This document shows, piece after piece, positions 1 through 6,397 of a stretch of DNA of 6,501 bases. The notes below the pieces were generated by a model. That model worked only from the letters and a program-made list of their open reading frames with translations. It ran no database searches and was not told the origin of the DNA. A program made the translations under genes and the position numbers. Source of the DNA: JAVVTQ01 sp036653595 (GTDB lineage Bacteria > Bacillota > Clostridia > Oscillospirales > Ruminococcaceae); assembly GCA_036653595.1 (NCBI GenBank), contig JAVVTQ010000061.1, positions 1-6,501 on the forward strand, given 5' to 3'. How positions within the stretch are numbered: the first letter of the stretch is position 1; every line of letters starts with the position of its first letter.

Positions 1-128
1 GACGCATGGGGTCTTTTTTGCCGCTTTTAAGCGCGAAATAAGATGACTAATAGGATATTTTGTGGTATTATTTTTATATATGTTGTGTGCGCATTGATTG
101 CGTATAAACTTTTCGCCATCACTCCACG

Positions 129-133
129 AAAGG
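129..133 (+). promoter_or_regulatory. Ribosome binding site deciding the GH3 start
   Basis: AAAGG sits 8 bases before the ATG at 142. The alternative ATG at 43 has no comparable purine-rich sequence at the right distance. The AT-rich stretch between the two ATGs reads more like leader sequence than like the rest of the gene. Confidence 0.55.
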
Positions 134-141
134 CCGCAAAA

Positions 142-2496
142 ATGATTAATAGGGCACGTCTGCAAAAAATCAAACAGCTTGTCGATAAGATGACCTTGGC
201 TGAGAAGATTTCTTTCTGCTCCAGCGACGGTTTTTTTTCAACCGAATATCTCAAAAGACTCGGCATTATGCCGATGACATTTTCCGCCGGCCCGCTCGGC
301 CAAAGCTCAGGCGCGGACGGCATCCGCTCGGCTACATCATTTCCATGCCCCGCGGCGCTGGGCTGTACCTTTGACAGAGAGCTTGTTCGCGACATCGGCT
401 CTGCTCTCGGTGAGGAAGCGCGCATATCCGGCGTTTCGCTTCTTCTTGCGCCAAACGCCGGCATAAAGCGGAATGCTCTGCACGCGCGCGGCTTCGAGCA
501 CTTCTCCGAGGATCCATGTCTTGCCGGAGAGCTGGCTGCCGCCGAAATTCAAGGAATTCAGGAACGCGGGGTCGGATCGTGTCTGTGCGGCTTTGTCGCG
601 GAAAACCGCGAGGACATGAAATATGTCTCGGACAGCTGTGTGGATTTGCGCGCGCTCAACGAGCTTTATATTGAGCCTTTTCGCCGCGCTGTGAAAAAGT
701 CAAAGCCGCACGCCATCATGACGGCATGCGGGGACGTAAATGGCGAGAATGTTGCTGAAAGCGAGTATCTTGTCACGAAAGTGCTCAAAGAGCGCCTGGG
801 CTTTGACGGTTCGGTAATAAGCGGCATCGGCTCGCGCGCGCGGCGCGACTATTCTCTCAAGGCGGGCACAGACTGTGAAATACCGGGGGAGCGCTTGTCC
901 TCCGCGCGCGAAATACAAAGCGCCATAAAGAAAAACTCACTTTCCGTTTCAGAGCTGGACGACGCCGTGGTTCACAATCTCAGCATGATAACCACCTGCC
1001 AAAACCCGTCCTTTTTTGTGATGAACACAGACTATGTCAAGCACCACAGCCTTGCTCGACAAGCAGCCGAGGAATCGATGGTGCTGCTCAAAAACAACGA
1101 CTCTCTGCTTCCCTTTGACGACAAAAAACCGTTTGCCGTCATCGGCGCTCTCGCCTGTGACACGCTTATGTCCGCAGACGGCGGCTGCGCCGCGCCTATG
1201 AGAGCCTCCAGTGTTATTGAGGAGCTCGATTACCGCAAGCTCGACTACATATATGCCGCCGGCTGCCTGCGCGACGGCTCTACAAACGACACTCTCGTAG
1301 CAGAGGCCAAAAAGGCGGCTGCCTGCACAGGGCGCGCCGTCATATTCGCCGGACTGTCTGATGCCTCAAAATTTTCAGACCGAAGCTCTATGGCGCTTCC
1401 GGACGGAATTTTAAAGCTCGTAGACAGCGTGGCAAGCGCGTGCGAAAGCGTCGCGGTGGTTCTGCTGGTGCCGGCTCCCGTCGAGCTTCCTTTTGCTGAC
1501 AGGGTATCCTCTCTGCTTCTCGCTTATCCCTCGGGACAAGGCGGCGGCGAGGCGATAGCCGACGTGCTGACAGGCCGAGCATCTCCCGACGGCAGACTCG
1601 CCGAAACCTGGCCGATGCGCATGTCCGATATCCCAGGCGCCGTGGAATACAAGAAAAACAAAAAAACGGTCGAGTACCGCGAGGGTATGTATGTCGGCTA
1701 CAGATATTACGACGCCGCCGGCGAACCTCCGCGCTTTTGCTTCGGCTGCGGACAAGGCTATACCGAATTCGAATATGACGCCTTTTCCTGCAACAGACAA
1801 GAGCTTTCGGAAAAGGGCCGTCTCGAGCTTACTTTTCGTGTGAAAAACATCGGAAAACGCTCAGGGCGCGAGACTGTGCAGGTATACATAGAGAAAAGCG
1901 GCGCCAAGATGAAAAAGCTCTGCGATTTCAAAAAGCTGCACCTATTTGCGGACGAGGCGCGCATAGTGAGCATGCGTCTGTCCGTCAACGACTTCAACAT
2001 TTTCAACCCCGAGACAGACGACTGGCAGCCGGACAGCGGAATTTACCGCGTTTTGATAGCCTCGAGCAGCGCGCCCGCGGATGTGCGCGGACAGTTTGCC
2101 ATCACAATCAACTCGCACGAGCAAGCACAGACCCCGCCCTATTTCGACGTGCAAAATGCAAAGGCCTTTGACTCTGCCAACTTTTGCGCGGCCGTCGGAT
2201 ATATTCCAAAGGAGCGCGAGGTCTGTCCGTATTCTCTTTCCAGCACACCTAATGAATTGCAGAGAAAGCTCATCGGCAAAATTGCCCTAAATGTCATTGT
2301 CGGCCGCCTCGCCTTTGACGAGCGGACAAGGCTTCACAGGTGCGGCTATATCAGTGAGGAAAATTTTTGCGACATGCCGCTCAAAACGCTCGTCTCGCTC
2401 TCCGACGGAGACTTTTCGCTCAACAAGGCAAAATCCATAGTGGGCTTTGCAAACAAGAACCTTTTCAGAGGTATATATCATGCGCTTAAAAAATAA
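142..2496 (+). CDS. GH3-family beta-glucosidase-like protein, probable pseudoenzyme
   Basis: 784 residues, the usual size of Clostridial GH3 beta-glucosidases. Seen in order: GH3 N-terminal barrel (about 10-290) with conserved RGFEHFSEDPCLAGE (116-130) and the stretch ending at the IPG motif (247-249); GH3 C-terminal sandwich (about 305-500) with EESMVLLKNN (310-319) and YPSGQGGGEAIADVL (462-476); fibronectin III-like domain (about 555-645); then a C-terminal tail typical of Clostridial members (about 700-784). Catalytic positions are changed: the SDW nucleophile motif reads S227-G228-I229, the KHF substrate motif reads C149-G150-F151, the DGP motif reads A49-G50-P51, and the acid/base loop at 405-414 has no Glu. 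Family knowledge says these residues are needed for retaining hydrolysis, so loss of activity is inferred. The start at 142 is chosen because AAAGG lies 8 bases upstream and it matches the family N-terminus. An in-frame ATG at 43 would add 33 hydrophobic residues. No signal peptide is seen from 142, so it is probably cytoplasmic. It overlaps the next gene by 17 bases. Confidence 0.9.
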   Translation: MINRARLQKIKQLVDKMTLAEKISFCSSDGFFSTEYLKRLGIMPMTFSAGPLGQSSGADGIRSATSFPCPAALGCTFDRELVRDIGSALGEEARISGVSLLLAPNAGIKRNALHARGFEHFSEDPCLAGELAAAEIQGIQERGVGSCLCGFVAENREDMKYVSDSCVDLRALNELYIEPFRRAVKKSKPHAIMTACGDVNGENVAESEYLVTKVLKERLGFDGSVISGIGSRARRDYSLKAGTDCEIPGERLSSAREIQSAIKKNSLSVSELDDAVVHNLSMITTCQNPSFFVMNTDYVKHHSLARQAAEESMVLLKNNDSLLPFDDKKPFAVIGALACDTLMSADGGCAAPMRASSVIEELDYRKLDYIYAAGCLRDGSTNDTLVAEAKKAAACTGRAVIFAGLSDASKFSDRSSMALPDGILKLVDSVASACESVAVVLLVPAPVELPFADRVSSLLLAYPSGQGGGEAIADVLTGRASPDGRLAETWPMRMSDIPGAVEYKKNKKTVEYREGMYVGYRYYDAAGEPPRFCFGCGQGYTEFEYDAFSCNRQELSEKGRLELTFRVKNIGKRSGRETVQVYIEKSGAKMKKLCDFKKLHLFADEARIVSMRLSVNDFNIFNPETDDWQPDSGIYRVLIASSSAPADVRGQFAITINSHEQAQTPPYFDVQNAKAFDSANFCAAVGYIPKEREVCPYSLSSTPNELQRKLIGKIALNVIVGRLAFDERTRLHRCGYISEENFCDMPLKTLVSLSDGDFSLNKAKSIVGFANKNLFRGIYHALKK
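2467..2471 (+). promoter_or_regulatory. Internal ribosome binding site of the membrane-protein gene
   Basis: AGAGG lies within the 3' end of the GH3 coding sequence, 8 bases before the ATG at 2480. It fixes the downstream start and implies that ribosomes finishing the GH3 gene can re-initiate on the overlapping reading frame. Confidence 0.6.
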
Positions 2497-3475
2497 CTCA
2501 TCAAGAAGAAGCTACAACCGCGAAATTCACCGCGCCCACTCATCGCGCACAGTAAATGCCATACTGTGTGCGATTTGCATCGTCTTGTGTCTCGGCGAGG
2601 CCGTCTATGCGTGGCTGTATGCGCCCGACATCAGGCTTGCGGCAGCCGCGGCAGCCCTTTCGCTGTCTCTGCTTCTGTCCCAGCTCATGATAAAGAGCAT
2701 ACGCGAAGCAAAAGCGGTCAAGCTCATCGGCGCTTCGGGGAAATATGCCTCCATGCTCACAGCCTATCAGCAGGAGACAATAAGGGATCAGCAGCAACGC
2801 CTTGGCTCAATCACATATTTCAAAGTTTTTGCTGTCTTCCTCGCCTGTGAAATGACGGTGCTCACGATTTTCTACATCATATTTAAAAATGCGGCCTTTC
2901 TCCTACTGATGGCCTCTCTCTCACTCTTTGCATTTTTCATCACCTTGATTGCCGCCATGTTTCTCTCCGCAAGGCTCGTGACGCGCGACGCGTTTTTCAC
3001 GATTTCCGGCGATGGAATACTCTCGAGCGGCGAGGTGCTTCCTTTCGATGCAAAAAAAGGCGAAGCTCTTTCTCTCGAGGAATATCCTGACTTTTATCGC
3101 CTGCGCTTCGTCAAAACGATGATATTTGGAATAAAATATACTTCTAGTATTATTTTTCCGACGGACGGTGCACTGAAAAAGGGAGTTGACGGAAGTGTTT
3201 GCGAGGTTCTGCGCATAATGCTGCGCCTGCCTGAAGTGATGCACTTTTCATATCCGTACAGTGAAAAGCGCGATGAGGTTTTATTTTCCGACTATGTGAA
3301 GGCCTGCGCCAACAATGAAAATGCGCCCACAGCGCCCACAGAAGAGGAGCTGGAGGCCGAGGCCGAAGCGAAGGAAGCCACCCCCGGCGGCTTTGAAAAC
3401 ACAATGGAATTTGCCTCAATAAACAGGATTCTGTCTGAGCTTGAGAATAATGAACCTGCCTCAGCCGTAAAATAG
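2480..3475 (+). CDS. Unrecognised four-helix membrane protein with cytoplasmic domain
   Basis: 331 residues; I do not recognise the family with confidence. Visible parts are a basic N-terminus (residues 1-23, many Arg/His), hydrophobic segments at about 24-46, 51-72, 112-135 and 138-164, and a basic, Gln-rich loop at 73-111 between the two hairpins. Next come a mixed alpha/beta soluble domain at about 165-275, an acidic Glu/Ala linker at 288-300, and a short hydrophobic C-terminal motif (305-322). The positive-inside rule places the N-terminus, central loop and C-terminal domain in the cytoplasm. The soluble domain after a membrane hairpin (TISGDGI, then alternating strands) is reminiscent of YcxB- or PH-like domains, but this is a weak resemblance. 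The ATG at 2480 is chosen over an upstream TTG at 2447 because AGAGG at 2467-2471 lies 8 bases before it. The start lies inside the GH3 gene, which suggests translational coupling and a shared function. No function is assigned. Confidence 0.85.
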   Translation: MRLKNNSSRRSYNREIHRAHSSRTVNAILCAICIVLCLGEAVYAWLYAPDIRLAAAAAALSLSLLLSQLMIKSIREAKAVKLIGASGKYASMLTAYQQETIRDQQQRLGSITYFKVFAVFLACEMTVLTIFYIIFKNAAFLLLMASLSLFAFFITLIAAMFLSARLVTRDAFFTISGDGILSSGEVLPFDAKKGEALSLEEYPDFYRLRFVKTMIFGIKYTSSIIFPTDGALKKGVDGSVCEVLRIMLRLPEVMHFSYPYSEKRDEVLFSDYVKACANNENAPTAPTEEELEAEAEAKEATPGGFENTMEFASINRILSELENNEPASAVK

Positions 3476-3476
3476 A

Positions 3477-3538
3477 AAAGAGCCTCTGCCCCTTTGCAAA
3501 AGCGCTGATTTTGTATTTCGGCTAATGCGCGGCTTTTT
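3477..3538 (+). terminator. Probable intrinsic terminator of the GH3/membrane-protein operon
   Basis: AAAGAGCC at 3477-3484 can pair with GGCTTTTT at 3531-3538 (eight pairs, one G-U), just after the stop codon. Inside the large loop, GCGC at 3502-3505 can pair with GCGC at 3527-3530. The five-T run closes the 3' arm. The loop is long and the stem imperfect, so this is less certain than the terminator at 4671. Confidence 0.45.
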
Positions 3539-3706
3539 GTCATGGGCTTAGGACGAAATTTTGACGAAATAATAATTACTATAAATGTCGGTGTATAAGT
3601 GCTGCGAGCGGCGATGTATATTTTCCATTCTCTGCGCCGGCCGTCATTTTATTATCATGGCTTTAATTTATATAGCGGCAGCTTCTGCTTTTTAAAAAAT
3701 GGCATC

Positions 3707-3712
3707 AAGGAG
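3707..3712 (+). promoter_or_regulatory. Ribosome binding site deciding the carboxypeptidase start
   Basis: AAGGAG, 7 bases before the ATG at 3720. It falls inside the reading frame that would begin at the ATG at 3699, so the shorter 270-residue product is preferred. Confidence 0.75.
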
Positions 3713-3719
3713 AGTATCT

Positions 3720-4532
3720 ATGAAACAAGTATACAATCGCAGCAGTGATGGCGGATCTAATAATTCTCGCAAAAAAAAGCTCAAAACAAGTGCGATTATC
3801 GCACGCATCACCTTGGTTTTGGTTGTCATTGCGCTGATTGTCGCGGCATATTTTGTGTTTTTCAAAGAAAACAATGCCGCCGATGACAAAACCCCGCCGA
3901 AGGACTCGGGGGGTATAAACGGGGGAACGGTGGAGCCCCCAAAAAAGCCGACAGAGATAATTGAGCCGACAGTGAAGTACCCGCTTGTCGAAGTGGAGAA
4001 CAATGTCTCGTACATCCGCTTTGACGAAAAAACGCGAATAATCATAGTCAACAAGCAGTACACCCTGCCCAAGGACTACGGCGACGGGCTGACGGAGGAT
4101 GCGCAAAAGGCCGCGGACGATATGTTTGCCGCTGCCTCAAAGGATGGAATTTACCTCTATATCGGTTCCGGTTTTCGCAGCTACTCGACACAGGAGAGCA
4201 TTTTCAACAATTTTGTCTCTCAGCTCGGCTTTGATGAAGCCTCAAAGATTTCCGCAGAGCCGGGACACTCAGAGCATCAGTCGGGCCTTGCGATGGATCT
4301 CGGCGGCGCCACACCCGACACCTTCTTGCGCACCGTTTTTAGCGAGACAGTCGAGTATGCGTGGCTCACAGACCATGCCGACGACTACGGCTTTATCGAG
4401 CGCTACCCCAATGGGAAAACAGACAAAACGGGATATGATTATGAGCCGTGGCACTACCGCTATGTCGGCGTGGAGCTTGCCCAAAAAATCAAAGCCAGTG
4501 GGCTTTGCCTCGAGGAGTATGCAGGCATATAA
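3720..4532 (+). CDS. Membrane-anchored VanY/DacB-type D,D- or L,D-carboxypeptidase (M15B)
   Basis: 270 residues. A basic cytoplasmic N-terminus (R17-K22) is followed by a membrane anchor at about 25-48, a Pro/Lys-rich spacer (57-84) and an extracytoplasmic peptidase M15B domain (about 95-265). Zinc ligands and catalytic residue are visible: SEHQSGLAMD supplies H186 and D193, and EPWHYRYVG supplies E242 (general base) and H245. The family motif SGFRSYSTQ is at 150-158. These enzymes remove the terminal D-Ala (or the residue after meso-DAP/Lys) from peptidoglycan stem peptides outside the membrane. Whether this one is D,D- or L,D-specific cannot be told from sequence alone. The start at 3720 has AAGGAG at 3707-3712, 7 bases upstream, which favours it over the in-frame ATG at 3699. 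It has no van-cluster neighbours (no sensor kinase, ligase or dehydrogenase), so a wall-maturation role is more likely than glycopeptide resistance. It ends before the strong terminator at 4671. Confidence 0.93.
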   Translation: MKQVYNRSSDGGSNNSRKKKLKTSAIIARITLVLVVIALIVAAYFVFFKENNAADDKTPPKDSGGINGGTVEPPKKPTEIIEPTVKYPLVEVENNVSYIRFDEKTRIIIVNKQYTLPKDYGDGLTEDAQKAADDMFAAASKDGIYLYIGSGFRSYSTQESIFNNFVSQLGFDEASKISAEPGHSEHQSGLAMDLGGATPDTFLRTVFSETVEYAWLTDHADDYGFIERYPNGKTDKTGYDYEPWHYRYVGVELAQKIKASGLCLEEYAGI

Positions 4533-4624
4533 AGGGATAGCATGCTGTTCGCAGAGTCCGTATTTTCATGAATTTCTGTGCCTATGTATGCGAGAAGATA
4601 CGATAAGATTATTCGTAAATTATT

Positions 4625-4652
4625 TTGACAAAAAAGATTGTGCTTCTATATG
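4625..4652 (+). promoter_or_regulatory. Promoter-like sequence just upstream of the terminator
   Basis: TTGACA at 4625-4630, a 16-base spacer, then TATATG at 4647-4652. The -35 is a perfect consensus and the -10 matches 4 of 6. No open reading frame follows before the terminator at 4671, so if active it would make only a short RNA. The region is AT-rich, so chance occurrence is possible. Confidence 0.3.
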
Positions 4653-4670
4653 CATGCGCCAAAAACGCAC

Positions 4671-4722
4671 AAGAAAACCCGCTCGGAAAATGGTTATATC
4701 CGTTTTCCGAGCGGGTTTTCTT
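4671..4722. terminator. Strong bidirectional intrinsic terminator between convergent genes
   Basis: The arms at 4671-4690 and 4703-4722 are perfect 20-base inverted complements with a GC-rich core (CCCGCTCGG / CCGAGCGGG). Pairing can extend inward (4691-4693 with 4700-4702, one G-U) to 23 pairs closing a 6-base loop. The A-rich left flank and T-rich right flank (TTTTCTTT) give a U-tract on either strand. It lies 138 bases after the carboxypeptidase stop and about 92 bases after the serS stop on the other strand, so it can serve both. Confidence 0.92.
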
Positions 4723-4814
4723 TGAATCCTTTTGGCTTGCCGTTTACTTTTCAAAGCTCTGCCGCAACAGCCGTTTTGCGCATATATTTTGAGATAATCT
4801 AGCTTTTTTGTCCG

Positions 4815-6098
4815 CTATTTTATGATTTCTTTTCCGCCCATGTACATGCGCAAGGGCTGCGGAATCCTGACACTGCCGTCCTCGTTTAGATTGTTTTCGA
4901 GAAACGCGATGAGCATTCTCGGCGGCGCGACGACGGTGTTGTTGAGAGTGTGCGCAAAGTACATCGCGCCGTTTTCTTTGTCGCGAATGCGAATTCCCAG
5001 CCTGCGCGCCTGAGCGTCGCCGAGGTTTGAGCAGCTGCCGACCTCAAAGTACTTCTTCTGGCGCGGGCTCCATGCCTCGACATCTATGCTCTTGACCTTT
5101 AGGTCAGCGAGATCCCCGCTGCAGCATTCCAGCGTGCGCACGGGAATATCCAGCGTTCTGAAAAAATCCACAGTGTTTTTATACAGCTTTTCGAACCACG
5201 CTGCGCTGTCCTGCGGTTCGCAGACAACCACCATCTCCTGCTTTTCGAACTGGTGTATGCGGTATACCCCGCGCTCCTCGATTCCATGTGCTCCGACTTC
5301 CTTGCGAAAGCAAGGAGAATAGCTGGTCAGTGTCTGCGGCAGCTCCTCGCGCTCCAGAATATTGTCGATAAATTTTCCGATCATCGAGTGCTCGCTCGTG
5401 CCGATGAGATAGAGATCCTCCCCTTCTATCTTGTACATCATATTCTCCATCTCGGCAAAGCTCATCACACCTGTGACGACGCTGCTTCTTATCATGAACG
5501 GCGGTACGTAATAGGTGAAGCCGCGGTCAATCATAAAGTCGCGGGCGTAGGAAAGTATGGCCGAATGAAGGCGCGCGATATCTCCGCGCAGGTAGTAAAA
5601 GCCGTTGCCGCTCGTCTTGCGCGCGCTGTCCAAATCCACGCCGCAGAGCTTCTCCATGATGTCGATGTGGTACGGTATCTCGAAATCGGGCACCGTCGGC
5701 TCTCCAAAGCGCTCGACCTCGACATTTTCACTGTCGTCTTTGCCGAGCGGTACTGACTTGTCGATTATATTGGGTATGACAAGCATCCTCTCTCGAATTT
5801 CAGCTGTGAGTTTTTCCTCCGTCACGTCAAGCTCCGCCAGCTCTCCCGCTATCGCGCCGACCTCGCCCTTGGCAGTCTCTGCCTCGGCCTTTTTGCCCTG
5901 TCCCATAAGGGCACCTATCTGTTTGCTGATTACATTGCGCTGATTTCGCAGGTAGTCCGCGCGTGTTTTTGACTCGCGAAACTGTCTGTCAAGCTCAATG
6001 ACCTCGTCTACAAGCACGAGCTTTTCGTCCTGAAACTTCTTTTTGATGTTTTCCTTTACAAGGTCAGGGTCTGTGCGCAGCAGTTTGATATCAAGCAT
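4815..6098 (-). CDS. serS: Seryl-tRNA synthetase
   Basis: 427 residues, normal length for bacterial SerRS. It charges tRNA-Ser with serine in the cytoplasm, using ATP. Seen: an N-terminal antiparallel coiled-coil tRNA-binding arm (about 28-105, Glu/Lys/Arg/Ala-rich), then a class II catalytic core. Key residues are retained: T234-S-E236 (serine-binding TxE), motif 2 CFRKE with R265, HQFEKQE with E288, and motif 3 TLNNTVVAPPR with R394, ending in LRMYMGG. Three stretches differ from the E. coli/B. subtilis consensus: TSEHSMIG where TAEVPLTN is usual, ECCSGDL in the late core, and NNTVVAPPR where NGSGLAVGR is usual. It therefore seems to belong to a divergent SerRS branch, but the residues that contact ATP and serine remain. 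The start at 6098 has GGAGG at 6106-6110, 7 bases upstream. It stands alone on its strand, under the T-box leader described separately. Confidence 0.97.
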   Translation of the reverse strand: MLDIKLLRTDPDLVKENIKKKFQDEKLVLVDEVIELDRQFRESKTRADYLRNQRNVISKQIGALMGQGKKAEAETAKGEVGAIAGELAELDVTEEKLTAEIRERMLVIPNIIDKSVPLGKDDSENVEVERFGEPTVPDFEIPYHIDIMEKLCGVDLDSARKTSGNGFYYLRGDIARLHSAILSYARDFMIDRGFTYYVPPFMIRSSVVTGVMSFAEMENMMYKIEGEDLYLIGTSEHSMIGKFIDNILEREELPQTLTSYSPCFRKEVGAHGIEERGVYRIHQFEKQEMVVVCEPQDSAAWFEKLYKNTVDFFRTLDIPVRTLECCSGDLADLKVKSIDVEAWSPRQKKYFEVGSCSNLGDAQARRLGIRIRDKENGAMYFAHTLNNTVVAPPRMLIAFLENNLNEDGSVRIPQPLRMYMGGKEIIK

Positions 6099-6141
6099 TT
6101 TTCTTCCTCCAAAATTTTGCCTTCGCGTGTATTTTTGTATT

Positions 6142-6187
6142 AAAAAAGCTCTTCATCCGATACAATCTCTTGTATGGGACGGAGAGC
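6142..6187 (-). terminator. T-box regulated terminator
   Basis: GCTCTCCGTCC (6187-6177) pairs with GGATGAAGAGC (6158-6148), with one C-A mismatch and one G-U. ATACAA/TTGTAT around a GAGA loop continues the stem. Six T residues follow (6147-6142). The 5' arm shares GTCC with the antiterminator, so the two structures exclude each other. It ends 43 bases before the serS start. Confidence 0.92.
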
Positions 6188-6213
6188 CTCCGCGTTGCCA
6201 CCCAAATTGTCCC
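6176..6213 (-). promoter_or_regulatory. T-box sequence and antiterminator
   Basis: The segment 6204-6190 reads TTGGGTGGCAACGCG plus neighbours, close to the T-box consensus. UGGC at 6200-6197 would pair with the GCCA 3' end of tRNA, matching the G discriminator usual in bacterial tRNA-Ser. GGGAC (6213-6209) pairs with GUCCC (6180-6176) to close the antiterminator, and GGAG/CUCC forms a small internal hairpin. Confidence 0.93.
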
Positions 6214-6283
6214 GCAAGGCGGAACCACTCTTGCGTGCTGTAAAGGGCACACCCTCCGGCTCATCGCCGACAGCTCCGAAAGC

Positions 6284-6286
6284 GGA
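6284..6286 (-). promoter_or_regulatory. T-box specifier codon UCC (serine)
   Basis: The 3' side of the Stem I specifier loop reads TGTTTCCG (6290-6283), between the helix strands 6297-6291 and 6282-6278. The triplet followed by the final loop purine is UCC, a serine codon that would pair with a GGA anticodon. This agrees with the downstream gene being serS. Confidence 0.75.
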
Positions 6287-6367
6287 AACATCCACGCGAT
6301 TACCGGTTTACACCACCCACCGGCTCTCTTTAAAAAACGACATGGAATTGTCTTTCATCAACGCCCG

Positions 6368-6397
6368 CATTTGCAAGCTCATTTTTGGCCGCAAATG
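6368..6397 (-). other. Extra hairpin at the 5' end of the serS leader
   Basis: CATTTGC (6397-6391) is perfectly complementary to GCAAATG (6374-6368), with a 16-base loop. It lies between the transcription start and Stem I and is not part of the core T-box fold. Confidence 0.55.

Noticed and set aside
1..18. GGTC followed by six T residues at the left edge, like the end of a terminator from a gene to the left
   Set aside because: The 5' arm is outside the window or limited to GAC at 1-3, so no stem can be shown.
83..108. TTGTGT ... TATAAA as a promoter for the GH3 operon
   Set aside because: The spacer is only 14 bases and the -35 is poor. TATAAA at 103-108 could still be a -10, but the evidence is too thin to list.
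3561..3585. TTGACG ... TATAAA as a promoter for the carboxypeptidase gene
   Set aside because: Good hexamers but a 13-base spacer, too short for a standard sigma-70-type promoter. Other pairs in 3541-3700 are no better.
3720..4532. Reading the carboxypeptidase as a vancomycin-resistance VanY
   Set aside because: No van regulators, ligase or dehydrogenase are present in the window, and chromosomal M15B enzymes of this layout are common wall-maturation genes.
4099..4725. Open frame of 208 codons on the plus strand overlapping the carboxypeptidase gene and the terminator
   Set aside because: It is out of frame with the clear M15B gene, its sequence is low-quality (Arg/Ser/Pro-rich), it reads through the terminator stem and has no ribosome binding site.
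5253..5756. 167-codon plus-strand frame inside serS
   Set aside because: It is antisense to conserved SerRS catalytic motifs and is explained as a shadow of a high-GC third-position gene.
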